A stretch of 64,000 nt of DNA from the NCBI RefSeq assembly GCF_002844575.1, contig NZ_PIQO01000002.1:310001-374000 (forward strand), read 5' to 3'. Each line of letters starts with the position of its first letter. Positions within the stretch are counted from its first letter, which is position 1. The position numbers and the translations under genes are program-made. The notes under the pieces were generated by a model. It worked only from the letters and a program-made list of their open reading frames with translations, was not told where the DNA came from and did no database searches. The DNA comes from Heyndrickxia camelliae (GTDB lineage Bacteria; Bacillota; Bacilli; Bacillales; Bacillaceae_C). This document shows, one piece after another, positions 43,654 through 53,471 of this stretch.

Positions 43654-44394
43654 TTACTGCAAAAACCGCTTCGTTCGTTCTTCCTTTGGTGAGTTAAAGA
43701 TTTCGTGAGATGTCCCTTCCTCTACGATGACCCCGTCGGCCATAAATAGCACACGGTCTGCAACCTCGCGCGCAAATCCCATTTCATGGGTAACGACAAC
43801 CATGGTCATCCCTTCTTTTGCAAGATTCTTCATTACTTGTAGTACCTCACGGACGAGCTCAGGGTCTAATGCGGATGTAGGTTCGTCATACAACATGACC
43901 ATCGGTTCCATGGAGAGAGCCCGAGCAATCGCAACACGCTGTTGCTGTCCTCCAGATAGCTGGGACGGGTAGTGGTCGCAACGCTCCGACAATCCTACCT
44001 TTTCGAGCAAGGAATATGCAAATGCTCTTGCTTTTTCTTTTGGCATCTTCCTTATAATAAGCGGACCTTCCATTACATTTTCAATTGCAGTCTTATGCGG
44101 AAATAAATTAAATTGCTGAAAGACAAAGCCCGTGTTTTGCCGGATGTCCCGAATCAGTCTTTTCCGCTCTCCCTTCATTTTTTCTCCTGCTTTCACCTCT
44201 GTTTGACCAATACGAACGACTCCTGAATTAGGCTCCGCCAAAAACGTCATGCATCGAAGAAGCGTTGACTTGCCTGAGCCGCTTGGACCCATAATAACGA
44301 CAACCTCACTCTTATTTACTGTCAAATTGATTTTTTGTAGGACTTCATTGGTACCAAATCTCTTTGAAATATTTTCAAGCTTAATAACCTCCAT
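43654..44394 (-). CDS. Polar amino-acid ABC transporter ATPase
   Basis: 246 residues. Walker [11 protein letters not shown]-loop [11 protein letters not shown], signature LSGGQQQR, Walker [14 protein letters not shown] and switch His VVTHEMG are all intact. It is of the GlnQ/TcyN class and energises uptake with the permease and lipoprotein encoded upstream. AAAGGAGGG precedes the ATG. Last gene of its operon, followed by a palindromic repeat. Confidence 0.94.
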   Translation of the reverse strand: MEVIKLENISKRFGTNEVLQKINLTVNKSEVVVIMGPSGSGKSTLLRCMTFLAEPNSGVVRIGQTEVKAGEKMKGERKRLIRDIRQNTGFVFQQFNLFPHKTAIENVMEGPLIIRKMPKEKARAFAYSLLEKVGLSERCDHYPSQLSGGQQQRVAIARALSMEPMVMLYDEPTSALDPELVREVLQVMKNLAKEGMTMVVVTHEMGFAREVADRVLFMADGVIVEEGTSHEIFNSPKEERTKRFLQ

Positions 44395-44408
44395 ATCTCT
44401 TCCCTCCT

Positions 44409-45059
44409 TTATTGGACTAGATGCTTCGAAGTCCGTTTCTCCATTCTATCTAAGAGGACAGTGAAAAATGTAATGACAACCCAATAAATAGCTGCTGCAA
44501 TTAAATATATAGTGAGAGGCTCAAAGGTTTTGGCAATGATGAGGGAGGACATTTGCAACAGTTCTGTTACGGTTATTACGGAAACAAGGGAAGTATCCTT
44601 AATCAAAATAATATAGGTATTCGACATCGTTGGAATGGCAATGCGAATACTTTGAGGGATAATAATTCTTCGCATCATCTGACCATAGGTCATTCCTAAG
44701 GAAACTGCGGCTTCATGCTGACCTCGATCTACGGAAAGAAGTGCTGCTCGAAAGGATTCCGACAAATAGGCACCCGCATTTAAGCTCAAGGCAAGAATTC
44801 CGGATGGTATCGGTTCTAATTGGATATCAATCTGCGGTAAGCCATAATAAATCACAAATATTTGTACAAGCAGAGGCGTTCCGCGGAAAATAGATACATA
44901 AATGGAGGCAATCGCTTTAAGTACTTGGATCTTTGAAATTCTTGCAAGTGCCGTAAAAAATCCTAGAACCAATGCAATAAGCATCGAAACGACCGCTAAC
45001 ACAATGGTCATGAGCGTAGCAGTCAGTAATGAAGGCAATGATTCAGCTAGTAATGACAT
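44409..45059 (-). CDS. Polar amino-acid ABC transporter permease
   Basis: 216 residues, HisM/GlnP type with about five transmembrane helices. [20 protein letters not shown] and the EAA loop [23 protein letters not shown] are diagnostic. It forms a homodimer with the ATPase pair. AGGAGGGG precedes the ATG. Confidence 0.94.
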   Translation of the reverse strand: MSLLAESLPSLLTATLMTIVLAVVSMLIALVLGFFTALARISKIQVLKAIASIYVSIFRGTPLLVQIFVIYYGLPQIDIQLEPIPSGILALSLNAGAYLSESFRAALLSVDRGQHEAAVSLGMTYGQMMRRIIIPQSIRIAIPTMSNTYIILIKDTSLVSVITVTELLQMSSLIIAKTFEPLTIYLIAAAIYWVVITFFTVLLDRMEKRTSKHLVQ

Positions 45060-45098
45060 CCTATTTTCCCCTCCTCTTTGTCATCCTATATAACATCA

Positions 45099-46244
45099 TC
45101 ACTTACTCGTAAACTTAAAATCGATTCCATACTCTGCTAATTCCTTGATAAAAGGTTGGAAACGATCTCCAACAATGATGCTCTCAGGAGGTACAATACC
45201 TCGCTCATCTAGCTTCCCTTCTGCTATCCACTTTGCCATCAACATAGCTGGAATGGAGGTAGTTTTTGCCATCGAAGTAATTTGGCGGTTTTGATCATAA
45301 AAATCAACCATCTCCCATTCGTACTGAGCAGGCTTACCATTTTTCCATCCTTTCACCGTTACCCGAACAACGGTTATATCCTCATTTGACTTTCCTTTTA
45401 ACTGAGGAGCTAAAATCGCCTCTGTCATTTTACGAGGGCTCAATGCCATTCCATCTACTACAATCGTTTTCTCATCTAAAAATCCCAGTTCCGCAAGCGT
45501 TTTCATCTTACTCCAATGATCTGGATAGCGAACAGTTTTTTCATATAAGTTGTTGACCTTCTCCTTTAATGTGTAAGCGGTGCTATGGGCATCCGTAATA
45601 ACCGCTTCACATTCACCCACTGGTTCCGGAAAGGACAGAGTCTCCAAACCTGATAAAGGTTTCAGTCTTACCAGTTCCCCGTTTTCAACTGCCAATGCAG
45701 AACGAGTATAAAGTCCCATCACACTTTCCAACCGAAAGACCACCTGATACCATAATGGCGGTAAGGGATCTTTCGGAATCCCACCGCAAATCATGACAGC
45801 CTCGTCTGCCACATCCAACATTTCAATTCCCTGTGCAGCAAGAAAGTTCGTAATTCCAGGAGCAACCCCGCACCCTGGTACAATCAATACGTTTGCCTCT
45901 TTTGCATCCCTGGCTAATTCTAGCTTTCTGTCAAATTGTGAACCTACTAAATCCACAAGATGGCATTTTGCAGAAATCGCTGCTTTTACAGCTGGCAGAC
46001 TTAATGAATGCGGTAAGCAAGCTATGGCCACATCTGCTTCCTTCAGTACTTCATAAATTGCTTCCTCTGAATGTAAATCTGCTACCCTTCCATCTACCTT
46101 ACCATTCTGAGCAATATCAAGACATTTCGTTACACTCGCTTCCATTGCATCGACGGCTAAGACCTTCTGAATGACAGAACAACTTGCCAACTCCTTCACA
46201 ACGTTTGTACCAATCATACCCGTTCCCAACACCACTGCTAGCAT
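45099..46244 (-). CDS. Saccharopine dehydrogenase-family enzyme, L-lysine 6-dehydrogenase-like
   Basis: 381 residues. N-terminal Rossmann fold with GTGMIGTNVVKELA; DVAIACLPHSLSLPAVKAAI and PGCGVAPGITNFLAAQGIE are blocks seen in lysine 6-dehydrogenase of Geobacillus-type bacteria and other saccharopine-dehydrogenase-family proteins. It probably oxidatively deaminates the amino acid imported by the ABC system, lysine or a related diamino acid (inference). The operon order is binding protein, dehydrogenase, permease, ATPase, so the enzyme sits inside the transporter operon. AGGAG precedes the ATG. Confidence 0.75.
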   Translation of the reverse strand: MLAVVLGTGMIGTNVVKELASCSVIQKVLAVDAMEASVTKCLDIAQNGKVDGRVADLHSEEAIYEVLKEADVAIACLPHSLSLPAVKAAISAKCHLVDLVGSQFDRKLELARDAKEANVLIVPGCGVAPGITNFLAAQGIEMLDVADEAVMICGGIPKDPLPPLWYQVVFRLESVMGLYTRSALAVENGELVRLKPLSGLETLSFPEPVGECEAVITDAHSTAYTLKEKVNNLYEKTVRYPDHWSKMKTLAELGFLDEKTIVVDGMALSPRKMTEAILAPQLKGKSNEDITVVRVTVKGWKNGKPAQYEWEMVDFYDQNRQITSMAKTTSIPAMLMAKWIAEGKLDERGIVPPESIIVGDRFQPFIKELAEYGIDFKFTSK

Positions 46245-46281
46245 TATCTATCTCCTCATTTCTTCTTTACTGTATTCTCTT

Positions 46282-47082
46282 TCACTCACTTAATGGATCC
46301 GCTCCAAACCATTTTTTATAAATCTTGTTATAGGTTCCATCATCCTTCATATCTGCCAATGCTTGATTTAGTTCTTTTACAAAATTCTCATTCCCTTTTT
46401 TCACAGCCATCCCAATACTATCTTTATTAAGGATATCACTGGCAATTTTAATAGGAAGATTCTCTTTTTGAATGTTATAACTCATCAATAGTTGGTCATT
46501 AATAATGACATCCAAACGTCCATTGATTAAATCCTGTATATATTCGTTCACGGTTTTATACAAATGAACATTGGCCCCCTTCACACTTCTAGCGACTTGT
46601 TCAAAGGTAGTGCCTCCGCCGACACCTACGTTCTTACCTTTAATTTGTTCCAGCTTAGAGATATCATTTTGATCCTTTCTGGTAATGAGCACAGATCCCG
46701 TTACAACATATGGGTCTGTAAAATCTACACTTTTCTTTCGTTCATCCGTAATAGACATTTGTCCAATAATGATGTCAAATTTATCTGCCTTCAATCCTCC
46801 AATCAAGCCCTCCCATTTCGTTGCGATGAACTTTGCCTTCACTCCTAACCGTTTCGCAATTTCATTTGATATGTCGACATCAAATCCATCGTATTTTTGA
46901 TCATCTTTTAAAAAATTAAATGGTGGATAGGTTCCTTCAAAACCAACCCTTAGAACCTTTGATTCTTTTACTCTTGAAAGCACTTTTTCATTAGAATTCC
47001 CCTTTGCATCATTTTTTCCACAGCCAGCAACAAGACTGAATAGGATTACAACAAATAAAGCAAGAATGGAAAGCTTTTTCAC
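46282..47082 (-). CDS. Amino-acid ABC transporter substrate-binding lipoprotein
   Basis: 266 residues from a GTG with AGAGGTGGGG upstream. The signal peptide ends in the lipobox LVAGC with Cys21 as lipidation site. The periplasmic-binding type 2 fold shows as VLRVGFEGTYPPFNFLKDD, GFDVDISNEIAKRLG and GQMSITDERKKSVDFTDPY. It captures a polar amino acid outside the cell. First gene of the operon, divergent from the GntR gene. Confidence 0.93.
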   Translation of the reverse strand: MKKLSILALFVVILFSLVAGCGKNDAKGNSNEKVLSRVKESKVLRVGFEGTYPPFNFLKDDQKYDGFDVDISNEIAKRLGVKAKFIATKWEGLIGGLKADKFDIIIGQMSITDERKKSVDFTDPYVVTGSVLITRKDQNDISKLEQIKGKNVGVGGGTTFEQVARSVKGANVHLYKTVNEYIQDLINGRLDVIINDQLLMSYNIQKENLPIKIASDILNKDSIGMAVKKGNENFVKELNQALADMKDDGTYNKIYKKWFGADPLSE

Positions 47083-47112
47083 AGAATCCCCACCTCTTAT
47101 CTTTTTTCAAAA

Positions 47113-47134
47113 TGTAGAACAATTTTGTACTACA
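47113..47134. promoter_or_regulatory. Candidate GntR operator between divergent transcripts
   Basis: Imperfect 22-bp palindrome TGTAGAACAAT / TTTGTACTACA with 9 of 11 pairs matching. It lies between the lipoprotein gene and the GntR gene, where an autoregulating repressor would bind. Confidence 0.6.
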
Positions 47135-47222
47135 ATTTTATGGATAAGATTCTTAATTTATACTAACTTTCATAATATTTAATAAATTTAAAACAACCCA
47201 TTGAAGAAAGGATGGAACTTAG

Positions 47223-47873
47223 TTGACCAACGAAAAGTCTCTCTCCTTAAAACAAAAGGTATATCAGCATATAAAGGAAGCTATTTTCCAACGAAAAATG
47301 GCTCCAGGCTTCCAACTTATAGAGACAGATATTTCCAAACAACTACAGGTTAGCAGGACACCCATCCGAGATGCCTTTCAGCAATTGTCCAAGGAAGGTT
47401 TGATTGACATGATTCCGTATCGCGGTGCGTTTATCGCTAATCCATCCCATGAGGAAATCAAAGATATTTGCCACGCACGAGCGGTAATCGAAAGTGCCGC
47501 AGCTGAAATCGCCTTGGATCATTTAACGACAGAGGATGTTATACTTCTGGAAGAACTCGTGAAGAAGGAAGAACTTGCCTCCTTTCAAAAAGACATCGAA
47601 CAATATCTTTCTATTAACAAGCAATTTCATTTAACGATTGTACAGAAAGCCAATAATCAATATTTCAGCGAGTTTGCAGAAATACTGCTCGATAAAACCA
47701 ACATTTATTTAATCTTTTACGACCAGTTTTTTGATCATAATAACCATTTCCGCATTGCCCAAAGTCCAAATGAGCATCGGAGGATTATTGAACTACTAAA
47801 AAATGGACAGAAGCAGGAATTGAAGGCGGAACTGGTAAAGCATGCTCAAATCAGTAAGAATATGAGAAGCTAA
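47223..47873 (+). CDS. GntR-family (FadR/FCD) regulator of the amino-acid operon
   Basis: 216 residues from a TTG with AAGGATGG upstream. N-terminal winged helix (IKEAIFQRKMAPGFQL and ISKQLQVSRTPIRDAFQQLS), then an all-helical FCD ligand domain (about 75-210) with the metal-type residues in EICHARAVIESAAAEIA-like DICHARAVIESA and YLSINKQFHLTIV. It is divergent from the ABC operon and probably represses it until the amino acid or its product binds. Confidence 0.88.
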   Translation: MTNEKSLSLKQKVYQHIKEAIFQRKMAPGFQLIETDISKQLQVSRTPIRDAFQQLSKEGLIDMIPYRGAFIANPSHEEIKDICHARAVIESAAAEIALDHLTTEDVILLEELVKKEELASFQKDIEQYLSINKQFHLTIVQKANNQYFSEFAEILLDKTNIYLIFYDQFFDHNNHFRIAQSPNEHRRIIELLKNGQKQELKAELVKHAQISKNMRS

Positions 47874-47959
47874 TAATAGGCCCCTTAATATCCTATAATT
47901 GCGCCTACCGGAGGGGTCTTTAGATTAAATGAATCACCTTCATTTGGAAATAACAGACA

Positions 47960-48002
47960 AAAGGACGGTGCTCTTATTTCCTTAAACGGAACCGTCCCTT
48001 TA
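47960..48002. repeat. GGGACGGTTC-type repeat, degenerate copy
   Basis: AAAGGACGGTGCTCTTATTTC and GGAACCGTCCCTTT in opposite orientation, about 15 nt of each arm pairing. It lies between two convergent genes. Confidence 0.75.
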
Positions 48003-48061
48003 TCTGCCGGAAGAAATGAAAGTATTTCTAAAAAAATACACATAATATCTTAGAACAAAAA

Positions 48062-48102
48062 AACTACCATTTGGGATTATCTCCTATCCCAAAATGGTAG
48101 TT
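48062..48102 (-). terminator. Terminator of the glucosaminidase gene
   Basis: Long stem AACTACCATTTTGGGAT / ATCCCAAATGGTAGTT (one bulge) followed by seven T on the minus strand. Confidence 0.88.
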
Positions 48103-48115
48103 CTAAGTAAATGAT

Positions 48116-51100
48116 TTATCTGAGCTCTAATGTAATATATGCTGCACTGACCCAGCCTTTGGTTCCATCTGCTAATTGAACGTTATACCACTTTTTCGTG
48201 CTATCCATTGTCAGAGAGCCGTCTTTAGCTAGAATAATAGATACGTAGGTACTTGGATCTAATACTTTGATTTTATCACCGGAAGTACTAGGAGCTTTTC
48301 TAAAGTTCACCGAATCTGTCGTTCTGCCAAGGTTAGTAACGGATAGATAATTTTTATAACTATCAAATTTAATATCATTTGTCCAATACGTCTTGTTGTC
48401 TACTACTACTCTTACCCAATAATCATTCGTTTTTTCCAGAATGAAGAATGTGGATCCTTTTTTAAGCGTCTTAACTGCATCATTCTTACCCTTACCCGAA
48501 TCAAGGACTAAAGTCGTATTAGCGATTGCACGAACATTGTTCGGGAACAGATCACTTCCAGCAGGAGAACTCGGACGAGCTGGTATAGTTGAATTTACAG
48601 CTGCATTTTTATAATATGCTTTATCATAAGGCAGAATATTTTGCATATGCTGAGCGATTACTTTGCCCCAATTCGGATCACTAGCATAATAAAAATTCAT
48701 TCCCTCACTGTTCGCGTCTATTCTAGTGTTATTCATGTCTTTCGTACTAAAGCCAAGATCATAACCATTAAACTTCCAATTATTTGGATTTAAGTAAGTT
48801 GATTTGATTTCTCTTGCTAAATAATCGATACAAAGGTCAACAGATGCAAATTTATAGGAAGCAAGAAATGGAGCATCATCGTAAGAACCAAAGCCAAATA
48901 AATTATTTTTTGCGAGGGCTATCATGGATGTTCCATATGCACTTTCGTGAATGGCGTGAGCAGCTAAATAAAGTGCATTGATACCATATTTGTTGCCGGC
49001 ATCAATAAAGGCCTGGCCTTTTCCAGTTAGCACACTTTTTTTCCCTGTTGCATTTACATATTTTGCAATATAATCGTTAATCTGTTTAGCAGTAACAGGA
49101 GACTTTGTACGTAAATCAATGAACTGATAGCTATCTCTGTTCTGTAGTGGAGCACCTGTTGTTACTTGTTTTATATAGCTTCCATTAACATACCCAGTTT
49201 TACTTCCATACTGAACCTTGTACCAGCCATTGGACACTTTATAAGTTGCAAGGATAATGGTTCCTTTTGGAATAGTAGCAAGAAGGGTCGAATTCGGGTC
49301 TGCCATTGTTCTTAGATTTAAGTTATCCGTAGTAAGATATGTGGTATCGGCTATTTTGGTTTCCGGTATATAGGTGGTAACGTCACCGCTATAAACATAT
49401 CCTGAAGCTCCGTTGTACGTTACTTTATACCAATCTCCTACACTACTAGTAGATGAAATTACTGTATTCTTTGGAATTGGCGTGAGCTTTTTATAATCTT
49501 TTCCATAAGACTGATACAAATAAGTATTCACATTTGCTTTAAATTGCGCTTTCGTAAATGTTGCAGATGTTTTAACCGTTACATCATTTTTATTAACATA
49601 TACATTTGTCCCGTTATAGGAAACACGATACCATGTTTGCCCGAGACTATTAGTAATCATCTGTGTAGAAACAAACCCATTATTACTACCGACAGAATAC
49701 TTTTCTTTATTAAGATTATCCGCACTAGAGTACAGCTTTGCTGCATTTTTTGTAAAATAATAGGTTGCTTTTGTATCCGTACTTTTATAAGTTAACGCAA
49801 TATATTTAGCGACATCCCCAATATAAAAATATCCTGATACTTTGTTATATGTCACACTATACCAATCACCGATTCTTTTGCTGGAAGTAATAATTACCCC
49901 TTTGGGGATTTTTACTAATTTTTTATATGCATTTCCATAAGACTGATAGACATATGTATCTTTCTGGGTTTTGTATTTAGTTGCGGTAAAAGAAGTGAAT
50001 GCATTCTTTTTGACATCGCTATTATTAATATATAGCGTTTTTCCGCTATAACTTACTCGGTAAAATGTCTGTCCAAGACTATTTACAACCTTCTGTGTAG
50101 ATACAAATCCATTATTGCTTGCGACCGAGTATACTGCCTTTTTAGTAGTGTCAGGTGTTGAATAAAGATTTGCTGTTTTAGCAGTAAAATAATACGTTGC
50201 GCTCGTATTGGTATATTTATAGGTAATCGGAGTATATTTTGCAACATCCCCAATATAAAAATACCCTGACACTTTGTTATATGTCACACTATACCAATCA
50301 CCGATTCTTTTGCTGGAAGTAATTATTGCCCCTTTGGGGATTTTCACTAATTTTTTATACGTGTTTCCATAAGACTGATAGACATATGTATCTTTTTGAG
50401 CCTTGTATTTAGTTATCGTAAAAGAAGTGAATGCATTCTTTTTAACATCGCTATTATTAATATATAGCGTTTTTCCGTTATAGCTTACTCGGTAAAATAT
50501 CTGTCCAAGACTATTTACAACCTTCTGTGTAGATGCAAATCCATTATTGCTTGCGACCGAGTATACTGCCTTTTTAGTAGTGTCAGGTGTTGAATAAAGA
50601 TTTGCTGTTTTAGCAGTAAAATAATACGTTGCGCTCGTATTGGTATATTTATAGGTAATCGGAGTATATTTTGCAACATCCCCAATATAAAAATACCCTG
50701 ACACTTTGTTATATGTCACACTATACCAATCACCGATTCTTTTGCTGGAAGTAATTATTGCCCCTTTGGGGATTTTCACTAATTTTTTATATGCATTCCC
50801 ATAAGACTGATAGACATATGTATCTTTCTGGGTCTTGTATTTGGTTGCAGTAAAAGAAGTGAATGCATTCTTTTTGACATCGCTATTATTAATATATAGC
50901 GTTTTTCCGTTATAGCTTACTTTGTACCATGTTTGCCCAATACTGTTTACTATTCTTTGTTTTGAAGCTAGTCCATTTTTACCAGCAATGGTATAAACGG
51001 CTTTTTTCTTGGTATCAGGCGTGGAGTATAGCCTTGCGGTTCTAATCGTAAAATAATAGGTGTTGGCTGTCGTTACATATTGATAATATTCCTTTAAATA

Positions 51101-51412
51101 TGCACTGCTTGCCCAACCTGTTTTGGTTACATTTTTACCGTTTAACTTATACGTGTAAGATAGCTTTAACCAACTACCATTTTTTGCAGTGGCTGTAACC
51201 GTCTTTCCCTTGGGGATTGTTATTATATTTTTATATTTAGTACCAGCACCACTTCGCAAATTTAAATTTGCGGTTGTTTGATAAGTTGTCTTTACCATGT
51301 TTATGGTGCTGCTTGCCATTGCCTTCTCTAATCCTACCGGTGATATAGATGTGGCTATGACACCAAATAAAATAGAGGTTGATAGTATCAGTGATTTTCC
51401 TAATTTCTTCAA
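48116..51412 (-). CDS. Secreted SH3-repeat autolysin with glucosaminidase domain
   Basis: 1098 residues. Signal peptide about 1-33 (ending near EKAMASS). An N-terminal SH3b domain (YQTTANLNLRSGAGTKYKN) is followed by four tandem units of about 144 residues (about 118-690), each with an SH3-like part (YYFTAKTANLYSTPDTTKKA) and a second one (DTYVYQSYGNTYKKLVKI). Another SH3b (YLTTDNLNLRTMADPNS) precedes a GH73-type endo-beta-N-acetylglucosaminidase domain (about 775-960) with likely catalytic Glu in AAHAIHESAYGTS and LFGFGSYDDAPF. Two more SH3b domains end the protein. It cleaves peptidoglycan glycan strands and binds the wall through the repeats. Monocistronic. Confidence 0.92.
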   Translation of the reverse strand: MKKLGKSLILSTSILFGVIATSISPVGLEKAMASSTINMVKTTYQTTANLNLRSGAGTKYKNIITIPKGKTVTATAKNGSWLKLSYTYKLNGKNVTKTGWASSAYLKEYYQYVTTANTYYFTIRTARLYSTPDTKKKAVYTIAGKNGLASKQRIVNSIGQTWYKVSYNGKTLYINNSDVKKNAFTSFTATKYKTQKDTYVYQSYGNAYKKLVKIPKGAIITSSKRIGDWYSVTYNKVSGYFYIGDVAKYTPITYKYTNTSATYYFTAKTANLYSTPDTTKKAVYSVASNNGFASTQKVVNSLGQIFYRVSYNGKTLYINNSDVKKNAFTSFTITKYKAQKDTYVYQSYGNTYKKLVKIPKGAIITSSKRIGDWYSVTYNKVSGYFYIGDVAKYTPITYKYTNTSATYYFTAKTANLYSTPDTTKKAVYSVASNNGFVSTQKVVNSLGQTFYRVSYSGKTLYINNSDVKKNAFTSFTATKYKTQKDTYVYQSYGNAYKKLVKIPKGVIITSSKRIGDWYSVTYNKVSGYFYIGDVAKYIALTYKSTDTKATYYFTKNAAKLYSSADNLNKEKYSVGSNNGFVSTQMITNSLGQTWYRVSYNGTNVYVNKNDVTVKTSATFTKAQFKANVNTYLYQSYGKDYKKLTPIPKNTVISSTSSVGDWYKVTYNGASGYVYSGDVTTYIPETKIADTTYLTTDNLNLRTMADPNSTLLATIPKGTIILATYKVSNGWYKVQYGSKTGYVNGSYIKQVTTGAPLQNRDSYQFIDLRTKSPVTAKQINDYIAKYVNATGKKSVLTGKGQAFIDAGNKYGINALYLAAHAIHESAYGTSMIALAKNNLFGFGSYDDAPFLASYKFASVDLCIDYLAREIKSTYLNPNNWKFNGYDLGFSTKDMNNTRIDANSEGMNFYYASDPNWGKVIAQHMQNILPYDKAYYKNAAVNSTIPARPSSPAGSDLFPNNVRAIANTTLVLDSGKGKNDAVKTLKKGSTFFILEKTNDYWVRVVVDNKTYWTNDIKFDSYKNYLSVTNLGRTTDSVNFRKAPSTSGDKIKVLDPSTYVSIILAKDGSLTMDSTKKWYNVQLADGTKGWVSAAYITLELR
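49790..51080. repeat. About 432-bp tandem repeats in the autolysin gene
   Basis: Three consecutive copies are almost identical at DNA level, with the fourth (toward 49500) diverged. For example the stretch around 50130-50345 recurs about 432 bp away at 50562-50777 with hardly a difference, including silent positions. This implies recent duplication or gene conversion. Confidence 0.85.
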
Positions 51413-51593
51413 ACTTTATCTCCCTTCTTTCTATGGCCCTGCATGATTGTAAATATATGCTCGTTTGTTATATCGACAAAATAGCTGGAAGTTTAACATA
51501 ATCATCGACTCTTTCAAGAATTATTATATTTTTCTATAAATTTATTATAATCTTGAAACTAAGAATGTAAAACAACGTTACTCTTTCTATTGA

Positions 51594-51630
51594 AAAAGGA
51601 TTCAGAAACTAAGATACTGAATCCTTTTAT
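51594..51630. terminator. Terminator left behind by a decayed gene
   Basis: AAAAGGATTCAG / CTGAATCCTTTT with an 11-nt loop and T tracts on both strands. No intact gene ends next to it; on the minus strand it follows the relic at 51658. Confidence 0.75.
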
Positions 51631-51657
51631 TAGTCTCTTTGGTTTTATTATAAGATT

Positions 51658-51738
51658 AGCTTTCTTGTAAATTATCCTTCAACATCTTCGTAACCTTCGC
51701 CTTCTCTTGACCCTGATAATAAATAATAGATTTTAATT
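51658..51738 (-). pseudogene. 3' relic of a lost gene
   Basis: A 26-codon open stretch reading LKSIIYYQGQEKAKVTKM then LKDNLQES and a stop, after an in-frame stop upstream. It has no start codon or ribosome site, but it looks like real protein and is followed 28 bp later by a proper terminator. Family not recognised. Confidence 0.4.
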
Positions 51739-51914
51739 AATCATCGTTCCATTCCCTTTACTTCATACTCAATAATATTTATTTCGACTATAACGATAGT
51801 TCTTTTGAATATGCATCATATCATCGAATATCATATTTTTTACATTATCACCAAGTGAATTAAGGATTGTCACACTCCCCCTTCCATAAAATGATTCTTT
51901 TTGACAAACTAGAA

Positions 51915-51928
51915 TGTAAGCGTTTTCA
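51915..51928. promoter_or_regulatory. Perfect cre site before the broken dehydrogenase
   Basis: TGTAAGCGTTTTCA matches the cre consensus at every position and lies just after a TTGACA -35-like hexamer (51901-51906). Confidence 0.75.
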
Positions 51929-52041
51929 TTATCATAGTATCATATTAGATTGAATTCTTTCATAATACAAAATGGTTGATTAGCTATTCTACTACTATCT
52001 ATTTTAGGCTTTATTTATTTGTAAACGAAGGTGGGACATTC

Positions 52042-53165
52042 ATGAAGGTGAAATCTGCTGTACTGCAAACAATCGGAGCACAATCCCCTTATAAGGAAAG
52101 TATGCCACTACTCATTCAGGAACTGGAATTGGATCCTCCAGGACATGAGGAGATATTGGTTGAAATCAAGGCAGCTGGCCTTTGCCACTCTGACTTGTCT
52201 GTCATAAATGGAAGCAGACCACGGCCAACCCCAATGGCATTGGGCCATGAAGCGGCTGGGATTGTCGTAAAAACGGGTGAAGGAATCACTGATTTACAGG
52301 TTGGAGACCATGTTGTATGTATTTTTGTCCCAGCATGCGGCCATTGTCCTCCCTGTCAAGAAGGCAGACCTGCCCTTTGCGAAGAGGGGGCAAGGGTAAA
52401 TCAAGACGGCACGCTTTTAAGTGGTGAACGAAGACTTCATCACGATCAGGACTACATTTATCATCATTTAGGAGTTTCTGCTTTTTCTACTTTTGCGGTC
52501 ACGTCCCGCCATTCTTTAGTAAAGATAGATCCAACCATACCATTTGAAATAGCCGCCTTATTCGGCTGTGCAGTGATGACCGGAGTCGGTGCTGTCATTA
52601 ATACGGCTCATATTAAAATGGGAAATTCCGTTGCCATTGTTGGCCTCGGCGGAGTTGGCTTAAGCGCACTGATAGGGGCGGTTGCCGCTGGAGCAAATGA
52701 TATTATTGCCGTTGATATAAATCCTGACAAACTAGCTTTTGCTAAAGAATTAGGGGCCACTCATGTGTTTAACTCCAATGATTCTGATGCTGTCACCCAG
52801 ATAAAGAAAGTAACCGGGGGCGGAGTCGAATATGCGTTTGAAACGGGAGGCGCTGTTCCAGCTATGCAAGTTGCCTATAATATCACTCGTCGCGGAGGAA
52901 CAACATTACAACCGGACTCCCACATCCGAAACATCTATTCTCGATTCCGCAGGTAACCTTAGCGGCAGAGGAAAGAGTAATAAAGGGATCGTATTTAGGA
53001 AGTTGTGTCCCGTCACGGGATATTCCTCGATTTATTGAACTTTATAAACAAGGGCGATTGCCTGTGGATCGGCTATTAAGCGAAATCATTTCCTTAGAGG
53101 ATATTAATGAGGGATTTGATTGGCTGGCGAATGGAGAGGTTCACCGGGTTGTGGTGAGAATGTGA
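52042..53165 (+). pseudogene. Zinc-dependent alcohol dehydrogenase, frameshifted
   Basis: ATG at 52042 with GAAGGTGGG upstream. Frame 1 reads a class III-type alcohol dehydrogenase: GLCHSDLS catalytic Cys, LGHEAAG, CGHCPPCQEGRPALC structural zinc cysteines, and VGLGGVGLSALIGAV. After ITRRGGTT (about 52908) the frame gives nonsense and stops at 52956. The next frame continues TTGLPHPKHLFSIPQVTL, LGSCVPSRDIPRFIELY and EGFDWLANGEVHRVVVRM to the TGA at 53163-53165, exactly the expected ending. One missing base near 52910 explains this; it is a recent mutation or a sequencing error. Full length would be about 374 residues. Confidence 0.9.
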
Positions 53166-53471
53166 AGTTGGGCTTAAAAAAGGGACTGTCCCTTTGTTTT
53201 CCTCGAGGCGTTATATTTATTTTCAACTACCTACATGTTATAGAACAGATGGACCGTCCCCCTGTTCTTTTTACTTTGCCATCTGTTTATTATATAATAT
53301 TGTAAATAAACGCAATCATCATTCTACTTTTTTAAGTTACCACTTTAACTAAGAACTTACTAATCTACTGAGGCTAGTTTTATATTGATTCGTTCTCATA
53401 CTATATTCGAGGTAGATAATAAAATCGAAAGAATAGCATTTATTACAATATTATCGAAAGAGGCGGAATAA
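53166..53471. other. Gap with two repeat copies before aroK
   Basis: Copies AAAGGGACTGTCCCTTTG (53178-53196) and GAACAGATGGACCGTCCC followed by CCTGTTC (53243-53267) are diverged relatives of the GGGACGGTTC repeat. The last 90 bp must hold the aroK promoter; none was clear. Confidence 0.55.

Larger units (their letters stand above)
51413..52041. other. Gap with a gene relic, its terminator and a cre site
   Basis: About 630 bp. It contains the relic at 51658-51738, the terminator at 51594-51630, and the upstream region of the broken dehydrogenase with TTGACA (51901-51906) and a perfect cre (51915-51928). The remaining sequence is AT-rich with nothing recognised. Confidence 0.55.
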
